64,000 nucleotides of DNA. Source: JANXUR01 sp038229415. GTDB lineage: Bacteria; Acidobacteriota; Terriglobia; Terriglobales; Acidobacteriaceae. Position 1 is the first letter of the stretch, and every line of letters starts with the position of its first letter. Below, one piece after another: positions 16,384-26,156 of the stretch. The stretch covers positions 124,001 through 188,000 of the forward strand of contig JBBROM010000008.1 in the NCBI GenBank assembly GCA_038229415.1, written 5' to 3'. The position numbers and the translations under genes were made by a program. A model generated the notes under the pieces. The model saw only the letters and a program-made list of their open reading frames with translations, was not told the origin of the DNA and searched no databases.

Positions 16384-16902
16384 ATGCGACGTATTCTAGG
16401 TACTGTATTCGCAGTCACCATGCTGGTTGCAGTATCTCTGCCGGTTCTAGCTCAGGATGCTTCGATGGCGATCCTTAAGGCTCCGGCGATGGAGAAATTT
16501 GGCAACCTGCCCGACTTGCCGAAGTGCCTGACCGCCAGCGTGCAGCGCGGCGATCCCGGCAAGGAAGCGTCGGTCATCCTGCTGAAATTTACTGCGGGTT
16601 GTGTGGTTCCGTGGCACTGGCACACTCCTAATGAAACGGTGATGATGGTGAGTGGCCAGGGCAAGGTTGAGATGAAGGACGCCAAGCCTGTGATCGCCGG
16701 AGTGGGTGCCTATGCCTACCTGCCGGCCAAGCATGCACACCAATTTACGTGTCTTAACGGCTGCATGGCGTTTTTGACTTCAGACGCAGGACCGTTTGAC
16801 ACGCACTATGTGGACAAGGACGGCAAAGAGATTTCCGCCGACCAAGCGCTGGCCAGGCCGAAGATGATGCACAAGGTGATGGCAAAACCTGTCGCCAAGT
16901 AG
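16384..16902 (+). CDS. Secreted cupin-domain protein
   Basis: A 172-residue protein with a signal peptide (TVFAVTMLVAVSLPVLAQ) and one cupin barrel. The metal-binding motif is WHWHTPNE in the first cupin segment, followed by G-rich turns (SGQGKVEMK) and PAKHAHQF in the second, giving the usual His/Glu metal set. Activity is unknown: cupins range from dioxygenases and isomerases to small-molecule binders. It stands alone, with its own promoter and AGGAGG site, and converges on korB across a strong hairpin. Confidence 0.88.
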   Translation: MRRILGTVFAVTMLVAVSLPVLAQDASMAILKAPAMEKFGNLPDLPKCLTASVQRGDPGKEASVILLKFTAGCVVPWHWHTPNETVMMVSGQGKVEMKDAKPVIAGVGAYAYLPAKHAHQFTCLNGCMAFLTSDAGPFDTHYVDKDGKEISADQALARPKMMHKVMAKPVAK

Positions 16903-16917
16903 ATATCTGCCGGTGAC

Positions 16918-16951
16918 AAAAACCCCCGCCCCAGCCTAGCTGGGGCGGGGG
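16918..16951 (-). terminator. Rho-independent terminator of korAB
   Basis: A perfect 13-base-pair hairpin (CCCCCGCCCCAGC with a CTA loop) is followed, on the minus strand, by five T. On the plus strand no T run follows. It therefore ends korA-korB transcription, though the structure may also slow transcription from the convergent cupin gene. Confidence 0.83.
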
Positions 16952-16983
16952 CCCGGTCGCGACTTCCCTTCCGTACTTCAACC

Positions 16984-18036
16984 TTATTGCAACTCTGCCA
17001 TAATCTCGTCTAGCACGCTCTTGGGCGGGCGGGTGACACTCTCTGGCAGACTGGCTAGAGGCTCCGGGACCATGTTCAGCATCTCCACAAAATTTTGCGC
17101 TTCGGTGTTGATGTAGAGGACGCCGGTCAATACTTCCTGCTTTTCGTGCGCTTCCATCAGGCGTGAAACAGCATGGATTTTGCTGGTAGCGTCATAGTCC
17201 TCTTCCAGCTTGCGTAGGCGTAGCTTGGAGCCATCGTGCATAGTAACTTCGGTCGTCGTTCCCGGTTCATATTCCACTTCAATATTTTCAAAGTGCGGAA
17301 TAAAGCGGACGTCATGTACCGGCTCTTCATGGTCTTTCATAAACTGGTACGACTTAGTCGAACCGACGTGGTCGTTGAAGGTCACGCACGGCGAGATTAC
17401 GTCCAGCATGGCCGTGCCGCGATGCGACAGCGCCGCCTTCAGCATAGCTTGTAACTGTTTCTTGTCCCCAGAGAAGCTGCGGCCGACAAATGTGGCGCCA
17501 AGTTGAATCGCCAAGGCACAGGTGTCAATAGCGGGCAGGTCGTTGACTATGCCAGTCTTTAACTTCGAACCCACATCAGCCGTGGCCGAAAACTGGCCCT
17601 TGGTCAAGCCGTACACGCCATTGTCTTCAATGATGTATACCATAGGCAAGTTACGCCGCATCAGATGTACAAACTGCCCCATGCCGATCGAGGCAGTGTC
17701 GCCGTCGCCACTTACACCGATCGCCAGCATCGAAGTGTTAGCCAGAATAGAGCCGGTGGCAATGGCGGGCATGCGTCCGTGGACGGAGTTGAACGAAAAC
17801 GACCGCGAAGAAAAGTAAGCTGGCGTTTTGGAGGAGCAGCCGATGCCACTCAGCTTCATCAGGCGCTCGGGCTGGATGCCCATCTCGTACATCGCGTCAA
17901 TAATACGTTCGGAGATAACGTTATGGCCGCAGCCCGCGCAGAGCGTGGTCTTGCTGCCACGATAGTCGAGCACTTGCAGGCCTATGCGGTTGGTTTTGGG
18001 CGTGGGCACTTGCGGCGGTGTAGTCGTAGTCGCCAT
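16984..18036 (-). CDS. korB: 2-oxoacid:ferredoxin oxidoreductase, beta subunit
   Basis: A 350-residue thiamine diphosphate-binding subunit. The TPP/Mg site reads GVSGDGDTASIGMGQ; LCAGCGHNVI and GIGCSSKTPAYF near the N-terminus carry conserved cysteines of the family, and NDHVGSTKSY lies later. With KorA it oxidatively decarboxylates a 2-oxoacid (2-oxoglutarate most likely) to acyl-CoA and reduces ferredoxin. The start codon abuts the korA stop with no gap, consistent with coupled synthesis of equal subunits. Confidence 0.93.
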   Translation of the reverse strand: MATTTTPPQVPTPKTNRIGLQVLDYRGSKTTLCAGCGHNVISERIIDAMYEMGIQPERLMKLSGIGCSSKTPAYFSSRSFSFNSVHGRMPAIATGSILANTSMLAIGVSGDGDTASIGMGQFVHLMRRNLPMVYIIEDNGVYGLTKGQFSATADVGSKLKTGIVNDLPAIDTCALAIQLGATFVGRSFSGDKKQLQAMLKAALSHRGTAMLDVISPCVTFNDHVGSTKSYQFMKDHEEPVHDVRFIPHFENIEVEYEPGTTTEVTMHDGSKLRLRKLEEDYDATSKIHAVSRLMEAHEKQEVLTGVLYINTEAQNFVEMLNMVPEPLASLPESVTRPPKSVLDEIMAELQ

Positions 18037-19884
18037 TTACTTACTCTCCTTGCTGCGCGTCTCCGCTTGCTTGATTTTCTCCGAAATGGAGCGCGCATCC
18101 AGTGGCAGGCCGTCGCTTTCCGCAAGACTACGCAGCTTGGGCAGCAGCGCAACATCGAGGTCGAGCTTCAACAGGCTGAACATCTGCGCATCACGATTCT
18201 GCTCCACGACATAGACCCGATCATGTACTGATACAAACTCCGGGATACTCTTGTGGAAGGGATAAGCCCGAATGCGGAGGTAGTCTACTTCCAGGGCTGC
18301 CTCGCCGCGTAACTGGTCGCGCGATTCCATCATTGCAAAATCCGACGAACCGAATGCGATCACACCAACCCTGTTACCAGTTCCAATTACAATCGGTTTG
18401 GGCACAAACTCGCGGGCAGTTTCAAACTTCCGTGCCAGCCGCGCCATGTTGTTTTCGTAATCGTCCGAGCGTTCCGTATATTGCGCTTTGGCGTTGTGAC
18501 CGCTGCCACGGGTAAAGTAGGCCGCGCGCGGCGAATCGGTACCGGGCAACGTGCGGTACGGAATGCCATCACCATCCACATCGGCATAGCGGCCCCACTC
18601 GGCCAGCTTCTCCAGTTCGTCCTTATGCAGCACCTTGCCGCGATTCAGTGGCTTAGTTGGATAAGTAAAAGGCTCACTCATCCAGTTATTCATGCCGAGG
18701 TCGAGATCAGACAGCACAAACACCGGGGTCTGGAATTGTTCCGTAATGTCGAAGGCCTCGCCAGCAAACTCGTAGCATTCCGTGACTGAGCCAGGCAGTA
18801 ACATGATCTGCTTGGTGTCACCGTGCGAAAGGAATGCGGTGGAGAGTAAGTCTGACTGTTGGGTTCGCGTGGGCAAGCCCGTTGAAGGACCAACTCTTTG
18901 GATGTCCCAAATCACACCGGGAACTTCTGCATAGTAGCCGAGGCCCGCGAACTCGCCCATCAGTGAGATGCCGGGGCCGGAGGTGGAAGTCATCGCGCGA
19001 GCGCCTGCCCACGATGCACCGAGCACCATGCCAACGGCGGCCAACTCATCTTCCGCCTGCACGATGGCGAATGTGGCCTTGCCTTCCGGAGTTACCCGGT
19101 ACTGCTTGACATAGTCAATTAGTTGCTCGACCAGCGAGGAGGACGGCGTAATCGGGTACCAAGTGACGACCGTTACGCCTGCAAACATCGCGCCCAGAGC
19201 GGCAGCCCCGTTGCCGTCAATGATGATCTTGCCCGCAGTCGCATGCATAGGCTCGATTTTGTAAGGGTCTTGCTTCGATAAGTTGGCAACGGCATAATCG
19301 AATCCGGCTTGCGCGGCCGTCCAGTTCAGGTCGGCGGCTTTCTTTTTCTTGGCGAACTGGCTGCGAATCGCCTTCTCTACTTCCACCATGTCGAGGTGAA
19401 GCAGGTTGGCCACGACGCCGACGTACACCATGTTCTTCACCAGCTTGCGCAGTTTGGCTTCGGGGCAAACCACGGCGGTCAGCTTGTCGAAGGGGACGGG
19501 ATAGAAAGTCAGGTCGGTGCGCAGTTCATTCAGCTTCAGCGGCGCGTCGTACACCACGGCGCGGCCCGGCTCCAGCGTCAGCGTGTCTTCTTTCGCGGTT
19601 TCGGCGTTCATCGCGACGAGGAAATCCACTTCCTTCTTGCGGGCCACGTAGCCGTTTTTGTTGGCGCGGATGGTGTACCAGGTGGGCAATCCGGCGATGT
19701 TGGATGGGAAAAGATTCTTGCCGCTGACTGGAACACCCATCTGAAAGATGGTGCGCAGCAGTACGGTGTTGGAGCTTTGCGAGCCGGAACCATTGACGGT
19801 TCCGATGTGCAGGCTCATGTCGTTCACAATGGGCGAATCGTTCGCCCGCATTTGCGGGGAAACTGCGACTTCGGTGGTGGCCAT
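18037..19884 (-). CDS. korA: 2-oxoacid:ferredoxin oxidoreductase, fused gamma-alpha subunit
   Basis: A 615-residue subunit with the gamma domain fused at the N-terminus (about residues 25-215, MGVPVSGKNLFPSNIAGLP) ahead of the alpha pyrimidine-binding domain (GAMFAGVTVVTWYPITPSSS, TSTSGPGISLM, TRTQQSDLL). Fused KorA of this size is the usual form in Acidobacteriota and many other phyla. It forms the catalytic complex with KorB encoded immediately downstream. There is no ferredoxin gene beside it. A TATAAT hexamer lies about 95 bases upstream. Confidence 0.94.
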   Translation of the reverse strand: MATTEVAVSPQMRANDSPIVNDMSLHIGTVNGSGSQSSNTVLLRTIFQMGVPVSGKNLFPSNIAGLPTWYTIRANKNGYVARKKEVDFLVAMNAETAKEDTLTLEPGRAVVYDAPLKLNELRTDLTFYPVPFDKLTAVVCPEAKLRKLVKNMVYVGVVANLLHLDMVEVEKAIRSQFAKKKKAADLNWTAAQAGFDYAVANLSKQDPYKIEPMHATAGKIIIDGNGAAALGAMFAGVTVVTWYPITPSSSLVEQLIDYVKQYRVTPEGKATFAIVQAEDELAAVGMVLGASWAGARAMTSTSGPGISLMGEFAGLGYYAEVPGVIWDIQRVGPSTGLPTRTQQSDLLSTAFLSHGDTKQIMLLPGSVTECYEFAGEAFDITEQFQTPVFVLSDLDLGMNNWMSEPFTYPTKPLNRGKVLHKDELEKLAEWGRYADVDGDGIPYRTLPGTDSPRAAYFTRGSGHNAKAQYTERSDDYENNMARLARKFETAREFVPKPIVIGTGNRVGVIAFGSSDFAMMESRDQLRGEAALEVDYLRIRAYPFHKSIPEFVSVHDRVYVVEQNRDAQMFSLLKLDLDVALLPKLRSLAESDGLPLDARSISEKIKQAETRSKESK

Positions 19885-19983
19885 GATGACGTTCGTTCCT
19901 TATGATGCGCGGGTGCAGACTATGATGCACAAAACTCGCGCGCGTTACCGGGCCGTGATCGGCGATAAAGCAGATAACCCTTC

Positions 19984-19989
19984 ATTATA
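19984..19989 (-). promoter_or_regulatory. -10 hexamer upstream of korA
   Basis: A perfect TATAAT on the minus strand would give a leader of roughly 95 bases. The only -35-like elements are TTGTTT at 13 bases or TTGCCC at 19 bases, neither ideal. Confidence 0.38.
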
Positions 19990-20089
19990 AATCGCACGGG
20001 GGAAACAAGGGCAACGCCAGGTACCGAAGTGGAGACTGAGTGCAGAGAAGTGTTGAAATCCGGGGTTGAGCAGCGCCAGGCCGCTTTAG

Positions 20090-20888
20090 TCACTCTCCAA
20101 CATCGTCAAATAGGCTGGGAGTTTGGCGGAAAAGCTCGTTCAGCATCTGCTTTCGCCGAGTCACAAAGCTGCTGACGATCTGGAAGGGTTGGGTTTCTTC
20201 GTAGGAAATCTCGTGAATCTGCCCATCGTCGAACGACATGATCTGCCGGAAAGCCCAGCAAAATCGGCGAATGGGTGGAGATGACGAACTGGGCATCTTT
20301 GTGGCGCTCCAACACGTCGTGGAGAAGAACCAAGAACGCCAGTTGTCGTTGCGGGGAAAGAGCAGCTTCGGGTTCATCCAGCAGGAACAAACCATCGCGC
20401 TGGAAGCGAGCTTCAAGCAACGTGAAGAACGTTTCTCCATGCGAGCGCTCGTGAAGGCTCTTTCCACCGTAGGTATCTAAAATGTCTGGACCGAGAGTGT
20501 CAATGTACGTTGCAGCGTTGAAGAAATTTTCAGCCCGTAGAAAGAAGCCTTTTCCTGTACGCACGTCGAACGAGAGTCGCAGGGCTCGCGCCAATTGATC
20601 TACTGAGTGATTGCTCGGTGTCGAATCGAGTTGGAAGTTGCGCGATCCGCCTTCGCGGCCTAAGCCGTAGTGAACGGCAATCGCTTCCAATAGCGTGGAT
20701 TTTCCGGTCCCATTCTCGCCGCAGAAAAAGCAGGCGCGAGAGTGGAAAGAGAGTCCACCAATGGAACGGATGGCTGGGACGAAGAATGGGTAGGCCTCCC
20801 AGTCTTCCACTCGATCCTTGAGGAAAGAAATTCTTCTCAGCAACAGCGCACCTTCCGGTACAGCGGTCGCTTCTTTCCTACTCCACAT
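20090..20888 (-). pseudogene. AAA ATPase (COG3910-like), frameshifted
   Basis: A predicted P-loop ATPase of about 265 residues if repaired. Frame one carries CGENGTGKSTLLEAI (Walker A), LFLLDEPEAALS (Walker B) and STHSPILLGFP, and would end at 20106. The conserved C-terminus of the family, IMSFDDGQIHEISYEETQPF and a following helix, lies in another frame that ends at 20090. The two join near 20238-20255, so one frameshift is needed. The start is taken as the ATG at 20888, overlapping the accA stop by 11 bases. It may be a decaying gene, a sequencing error, or, less likely, a programmed shift. Function of the family is unknown; members are scattered and often accessory. Confidence 0.83.
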
Positions 20889-21741
20889 TGAAGAACTGCG
20901 CCATGGTGCGGAATTTCTGGTAGCGGCGGTTGAGCAGGGCTTCCAACGGCAGGGCTTTGAGCGTAGCCAGATACCCGGCCAGCACGGCGTCGAGATTCGC
21001 AGCCATCGCTTCATGATTCAAGTGCGCGCCGCCTTCGGGTTCGGGGACGATGGCGTCAATGATCCCCATGGGCAGAAGTTCCTGCGCGGTAATCTTCATG
21101 GCCTGGGCGGCAAGGTCGCGCTTGCTGGCGTCGCGCCACATGATGGACGCGCAGCCCTCGGGCGAGATCACCGAATAGATGGAATTTTCCAGCATGAGAA
21201 CGATATCCGCCACGGCAATTGCGAGTGCGCCGCCGCTGCCGCCTTCACCGGTCACCGTGGTGATGATGGGCACCTTCATGCGCGACATCTCGCGCAGATT
21301 GCGCGCAATCGCTTCGGCTTGGCCGCGCTCTTCCGCACCGAGTCCGGGGAAGGCTCCGGGTGTATCCACAAAAGTAAAAATTGGACGGTGGAACTTCTCC
21401 GCAATCTGCATCACGCGCAGTGCTTTGCGATAGCCTTCGGGATTCGGCATGCCGAAGTTGCGGTACACCTTTTGCTTGGTGTCGCGAGCTTTCTGGTGGC
21501 CGACAACGAGGCACTCTTCCCCGTGAAAGCGCGCCATGCCGCAGACAATCGCCGGATCATCGCCAAAATTGCGGTCGCCGTGAATCTCGCTCCAGTCGGT
21601 GAAGATGCGGTCTACGTAGTCGAGCGTGTAGGAACGCTGCGGATGCCGCGCCAGTTCGGTGCGTAGCCAGGCTTCGTTCGTCAAGCTGGTAGCTTCGCTA
21701 AAAACTTCAGCTTCCGGATTCGCGTTTTGGGGGATATCCAT
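20878..21741 (-). CDS. accA: Acetyl-CoA carboxylase carboxyltransferase, alpha subunit
   Basis: A 287-residue subunit that, with AccD, moves the carboxyl group from biotin to acetyl-CoA for fatty acid synthesis. The crotonase-like core shows FVDTPGAFPGLGAEERGQ and GEGGSGGALAI, with ISPEGCASIMWRDA after it, all typical of AccA. Length is slightly short of the roughly 320 of E. coli but normal for the family. ATG start at 21741, 42 bases after the dnaE stop. The broken ATPase frame overlaps its 3' end. Confidence 0.96.
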   Translation of the reverse strand: MDIPQNANPEAEVFSEATSLTNEAWLRTELARHPQRSYTLDYVDRIFTDWSEIHGDRNFGDDPAIVCGMARFHGEECLVVGHQKARDTKQKVYRNFGMPNPEGYRKALRVMQIAEKFHRPIFTFVDTPGAFPGLGAEERGQAEAIARNLREMSRMKVPIITTVTGEGGSGGALAIAVADIVLMLENSIYSVISPEGCASIMWRDASKRDLAAQAMKITAQELLPMGIIDAIVPEPEGGAHLNHEAMAANLDAVLAGYLATLKALPLEALLNRRYQKFRTMAQFFNVE

Positions 21742-21783
21742 GCGATGAGTGCTATGAGATCTAATGCCGTCAGTGCAATGCGG

Positions 21784-24700
21784 TTAGTCCACCACAGTCA
21801 TGCTGCCGGGGCCGCACAGCAATTCCACCTGAGAACGGAAGTCGCTGTCTGGAATTACATTATATCCATCCACTTCCATCACAATCTTAAAATCGCGCTC
21901 GCGCTCCAAATCGAACAGCACTTTGGCCTCACCCTTGCGCTCTAGAAATAGCGCATGGAGCGCGTCAATGGTCAGGGGTGTCGCCGTCTCCAAGGGAATG
22001 CGAATGCGGAGCGATTTTGCCAGTTTGGGAACAGCGGTGTCGAGCGGTTCGATAGAGTGGATGCTGAGCTTCGGGTTGGAGCCTTCTTCCAGCAAAATGG
22101 CTGCACGCACCAGCACCGGCGTTTCGATCTTCGTCTTTTCGCCGAGCTTTTTGTAGGCGTCCGGGAAGACGACGAACTCAATCGAGCCGCTCATGTCCTC
22201 GAAGGTGCCGGAGGCAAACATATCGCCGCGGCGGGTGGGCCGGGCCGAAACCTTGGTGATCAAGCCGCCGACGGAATAGCGCTCTTCCTTGCCCGACGCA
22301 CGCTTGAAGGCTGAAATTTCTTCCACCGAATAAGCATCGAAGTCGCGCAACTTACTGGCATATTTATCCAGCGGATGTCCGCTAATAAAGAAGCCGAGAA
22401 TCTCTTTTTCGTTGGCCAGCCGCGTGTGTTCATCCCAGTCAGGAATATTGGGCAGTGCGTCGGCTTTCTTCTGGGCTGCGGCATCATCGAACACGCCAAA
22501 CAAACCGTGTTGGCCGCTGGCGGCATCGCGCGCCGCCTTCTGGGCATGCTCCATCGCCTTGTCCATCGCAGCAGTGAGAGGAGCGCGGCGACCGAGTGAA
22601 TCCATCGCGCCGGATTTGATGAGCGACTCAATCACACGCTTGTTGACGGTCTTGGTGTCCACACGCTCGCAGAACTCGAACAGCGACGTGCAGGGGCCGT
22701 GCTCGGTGCGGCCCGCGACAATGGATGCAATCGCAGTGTGGCCGACGTTGCGCACAGCCGCGAGGCCAAAACGAATCGCGCCGTTGTGGGGAGTGAAGTT
22801 CGCGTCCGAGATATTCACGTCCGGCGGTAGCACTTCCATCCCCATCTCGCGGCACTCGCGGATGTACTTCACCACATCGTCGCTGCTGCCGGTAACGGAA
22901 GTAAGCAGCGCAGCCATGAACTCCACCGCATAGTGCGTCTTCAAATACGCGGTGTGGAACGCGAGCAGCGCGTAGGCTGCTGAGTGCGACTTATTGAAGC
23001 CGTATCCGGCGAACTGCTCCATCAGATCGAAGATGCGGACGATCTTCTTCTCCGGAAATTTGCGGTCGAGTGCTCCCTTTACAAAGCGATCACGCTGCGC
23101 CGCCATCTCATCTTTATTTTTCTTGCCCATGGCGCGCCGCAGCAAGTCAGCATCACCTAAGCTATAGCCCGCCAACGTGTTCGCGATCCGCATCACTTGT
23201 TCCTGGTACACGATGACGCCCAAGGTTTCCTTGAGAATCGGTTCCATCTCAGGCAGGTCGTATTCAATCGGCTTGCGGCCCCGCTTGCGATCAATAAAGT
23301 CGGGGATCATGCCGCCTTCAATCGGGCCCGGACGATAGAGTGCATTGAGCGCCGTGAGGTCTTCCACGCTATCCGGACGGTAGCGCCGCAACACATCGCG
23401 CATCCCGGTGGATTCAAACTGGAACACGCCGGAAGTGAGCCCGGTGTGGAAGACAGCTTTATAAGTCTCGGGATCGTCGAGCGGAATTTCCTCAAGCCGC
23501 AGCTGGATGCCGCGCACTTGCTGGATGAGCTTCAGCGCGTCGTCCAAAATGGTGAGCGTGGTGAGCCCGAGAAAGTCCATCTTCAGCAGGCCAAGCTTCT
23601 CCACCGCCTTCATGTCGAAGGCGGTCACAATTTCGTCGTTCTTGGTCTTGTGCAGCGGCACCAGATCGGTAAGCGGCTGCGGCGAAATCACCACGCCCGC
23701 AGCATGAACCCCAGCGTTACGGACGAGTCCTTCGAGGCGCTTGGCGGTATCAATCAGTTCTTTGTAGCGCGGCTCGCCGTCGTAGGCCTTCTGCAACTCG
23801 GGCGTAGTCTCCATCGCCTTTGCAATGGTGATGCCGATGGTCGCGGGCACCATCTTGGCGATGCGATCCACGTCGGCGTAGGGCATGTCGAGCGCGCGGC
23901 CTACATCCTTAATTGCGGCCTTGGCGGCCATCGTTCCGAAGGTGATGATCTGCGCTACCTGTTCGCGTCCGTACTTGTTCGTCACGTATTCGATCACACG
24001 CCCCCGCCGGTTCTGGCAGAAGTCAATGTCAATGTCTGGCATGGAGACGCGTTCAGGGTTCAGGAAGCGCTCGAAGAGCAGGTCGTACTGCATGGGATCA
24101 ATGTCGGTGATGCCAAGAGAGTAGGCGACGAGGGATCCGGCTGCCGATCCACGACCTGGCCCTACGGGGATTCCATTTTCTTTTGCATAGCGAATAAAGT
24201 CCCACACAATAAGGAAATAGCCGGAATACTTCATTTGCTGGATGACGCCGATTTCGTACTTGAGCCGCTGCTCGTAGTCGCTGATTGTCTTGCGTAAAAG
24301 GCCCTTCGCGGCTAGAGGTCCGAGCGCCTCCATACGGCGGGCATAACCTTCGCGCGCCATATGCTCAAAGTAGCTGTCTATGGTGAAGCCGGCGGGTACA
24401 TCGAACTGCGGGAACGGGTTTTCCACCTTATGCAGTTTGAGGTTGCAACGCTCGGCGATTCCCATGGTCCGAGCGAGCACCTCGGGTTGCGCGGAAAATA
24501 CCTTGAGCATCTCCGCCGGGCTTTTGACGAAGAATTCCTGCGTATCAAACTTGAAGCGATTTAGATCATGTACGGACTTGCCCGTCTGCACGCACAGCAT
24601 AACGTCGTGTGCATGAGCATCGTCGTCACACAGGTAGTGGCTGTCGTTGGTGGCGATGGTGGGCAAGCCGAGGTCATTTTCCAGGCGGAAGAGGTCGGGC

Positions 24701-25317
24701 AGGATGCGCTTCTCGGCCTCAATGCCTTGATACATCACTTCCAGAAAGAAGTTCCCTGCTCCGAATATGTCGCGGAAGTTGGCCGCCGCCGTGCGCGCGG
24801 CTTCATACTTGCCAAAGCGAAGACGCTCGCTGACTTCGCCGCTGAGGCAGCCCGAAAGTCCGATCAGCCCGGCGCTATGTTCGGCGAGATATCCCTTGCT
24901 GATACGCGGGCGGTGATAGAAGCCATGCAGTGAGGCTTCGGAAACGATCTTGACCAGATTCTTGTAGCCGATTTCATTTTCTGCCAGCACCGTCAGGTGG
25001 TGATAGTTCTGATTTTCGCGTTCGCCGCCTTCGTCCTCTTCGCCCCCGCCCCGCTCAATCACGGGGCGGTTGCGTTCAACATTGTGGTCGTCGAGCTTGC
25101 TGATATAGAGTTCGCAGCCGACGATCGGCTTTACACCTTCTTTGTTCGCCGCGTTTACGAACTCCACCGCGCCAAAGATGTTGCCGTGATCCGTCATGGC
25201 GACGGCGGGCATCTTCAATTCCTTCACGCGCTTCACCAGCGATTCGACGGAGCAGGCACCGTCGAGCATGGAGTAGTCGGTGTGAAGGTGGAGATGGACG
25301 AACTCGGGCTCAGCCAT
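21784..25317 (-). CDS. dnaE: DNA polymerase III, alpha subunit
   Basis: The 1177-residue replicative polymerase. The PHP domain opens with HLHLHTDYSMLDGA, the polymerase active site contains PDIDIDFC, the finger region has RRAMGKKNKDEM, a helix-hairpin-helix region follows (FNKSHSAAYALLAFHTAYLK), and an OB fold lies near the C-terminus (VGGLITKVSARPTRRG). The frame stays open upstream, but the ATG at 25317 places the PHP motif at residue 8 as usual. DnaE rather than PolC or DnaE2, judging by length and the complete PHP domain. Confidence 0.97.
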   Translation of the reverse strand: MAEPEFVHLHLHTDYSMLDGACSVESLVKRVKELKMPAVAMTDHGNIFGAVEFVNAANKEGVKPIVGCELYISKLDDHNVERNRPVIERGGGEEDEGGERENQNYHHLTVLAENEIGYKNLVKIVSEASLHGFYHRPRISKGYLAEHSAGLIGLSGCLSGEVSERLRFGKYEAARTAAANFRDIFGAGNFFLEVMYQGIEAEKRILPDLFRLENDLGLPTIATNDSHYLCDDDAHAHDVMLCVQTGKSVHDLNRFKFDTQEFFVKSPAEMLKVFSAQPEVLARTMGIAERCNLKLHKVENPFPQFDVPAGFTIDSYFEHMAREGYARRMEALGPLAAKGLLRKTISDYEQRLKYEIGVIQQMKYSGYFLIVWDFIRYAKENGIPVGPGRGSAAGSLVAYSLGITDIDPMQYDLLFERFLNPERVSMPDIDIDFCQNRRGRVIEYVTNKYGREQVAQIITFGTMAAKAAIKDVGRALDMPYADVDRIAKMVPATIGITIAKAMETTPELQKAYDGEPRYKELIDTAKRLEGLVRNAGVHAAGVVISPQPLTDLVPLHKTKNDEIVTAFDMKAVEKLGLLKMDFLGLTTLTILDDALKLIQQVRGIQLRLEEIPLDDPETYKAVFHTGLTSGVFQFESTGMRDVLRRYRPDSVEDLTALNALYRPGPIEGGMIPDFIDRKRGRKPIEYDLPEMEPILKETLGVIVYQEQVMRIANTLAGYSLGDADLLRRAMGKKNKDEMAAQRDRFVKGALDRKFPEKKIVRIFDLMEQFAGYGFNKSHSAAYALLAFHTAYLKTHYAVEFMAALLTSVTGSSDDVVKYIRECREMGMEVLPPDVNISDANFTPHNGAIRFGLAAVRNVGHTAIASIVAGRTEHGPCTSLFEFCERVDTKTVNKRVIESLIKSGAMDSLGRRAPLTAAMDKAMEHAQKAARDAASGQHGLFGVFDDAAAQKKADALPNIPDWDEHTRLANEKEILGFFISGHPLDKYASKLRDFDAYSVEEISAFKRASGKEERYSVGGLITKVSARPTRRGDMFASGTFEDMSGSIEFVVFPDAYKKLGEKTKIETPVLVRAAILLEEGSNPKLSIHSIEPLDTAVPKLAKSLRIRIPLETATPLTIDALHALFLERKGEAKVLFDLERERDFKIVMEVDGYNVIPDSDFRSQVELLCGPGSMTVVD

Positions 25318-25417
25318 GGTCAGTCTCAGACTACCGCAAAGGGCTGAGGAATTTCGGGGAATTGCGGCGGCACGAGAGTCGCGCAGGAAAGCAAATCCGG
25401 TGGCCTCGTGGCAATGC

Positions 25418-26134
25418 TTACATGATTCCGTCGCTCTTGCCTGCGAACGCGGCCCTCTGCAATGACTTCGCGAGCTCTTCCATCTCGAACTGGGCTGCGG
25501 AAACGACCTTATTGAAGGTACCAATGGGAATGTCGAACCAGAGAATCTCGTGCAGTTTGGCGATGGCTTTGGGGCTTGTTATCCTGCACGGGCAAGGTCG
25601 GCGAAAAACGAAACGTTCTTTGTCGCTCGTCTCGATCAGAATGGCTACCCAGCCTTGAAACGTCAGATTGTCGTTGCCGGCCAGAATGAACAACGACGGC
25701 AGAACGCGAATACTCTGGCTAGCGAGAGCTTTGGCTTTGGCATGCGGGGCGCGAGGCTTTGGCTTGATTGAGTGTTCCTCGTACAAACACCAATCCTTCG
25801 CCCATAGCGCTCCGTCCATGACTTCCTGAGGAGTCCAAGAGAGCACGATTGCGCTGGCGGCTTCGCGGTCTTGGGTTAGAGCTCGTTCCAACGGAAGTAG
25901 GGCGACCCACATCGCCTCCAGCCCACTCGTGTCGCCGATCGCCTCCCCGCGAACCCACAACCAGAGGGCGGTCGAGCGGTTATTCCACCAGCTCGCTGGC
26001 TCACCGGGCCGACCAGCCAACTCAAACTCGACGGCGAAGATGTGCCGTAACCCGATGCGCCGCGAAACCAAGCAATCCAGCGGCGGCAATTCGGCGAGCC
26101 TGTGCCCTAAGCGTTCTTGCTCTTTATCGGCCAC
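25418..26134 (-). CDS. Hypothetical protein
   Basis: A 238-residue soluble protein I do not recognise. No signal peptide or membrane helix is apparent. Tryptophan-rich stretches (ASWWNNRSTALWLW) lie in the first third; a basic segment KPKPRAPHAKAKA is in the middle. The start is a GTG at 26134, 22 bases past the cca stop, with no obvious ribosome site, so it may depend on read-through from cca. A role in DNA or RNA metabolism is suggested only by its position between cca and dnaE. Confidence 0.6.
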   Translation of the reverse strand: MADKEQERLGHRLAELPPLDCLVSRRIGLRHIFAVEFELAGRPGEPASWWNNRSTALWLWVRGEAIGDTSGLEAMWVALLPLERALTQDREAASAIVLSWTPQEVMDGALWAKDWCLYEEHSIKPKPRAPHAKAKALASQSIRVLPSLFILAGNDNLTFQGWVAILIETSDKERFVFRRPCPCRITSPKAIAKLHEILWFDIPIGTFNKVVSAAQFEMEELAKSLQRAAFAGKSDGIM

Positions 26135-26156
26135 GGAGTCTGCTCACCCCTCGTGT

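Noticed and set aside
23197..24297. Open frame of 366 codons opposite dnaE
   Set aside because: Entirely antisense to a well-conserved replicative polymerase, with His/Arg-rich composition typical of a shadow frame.
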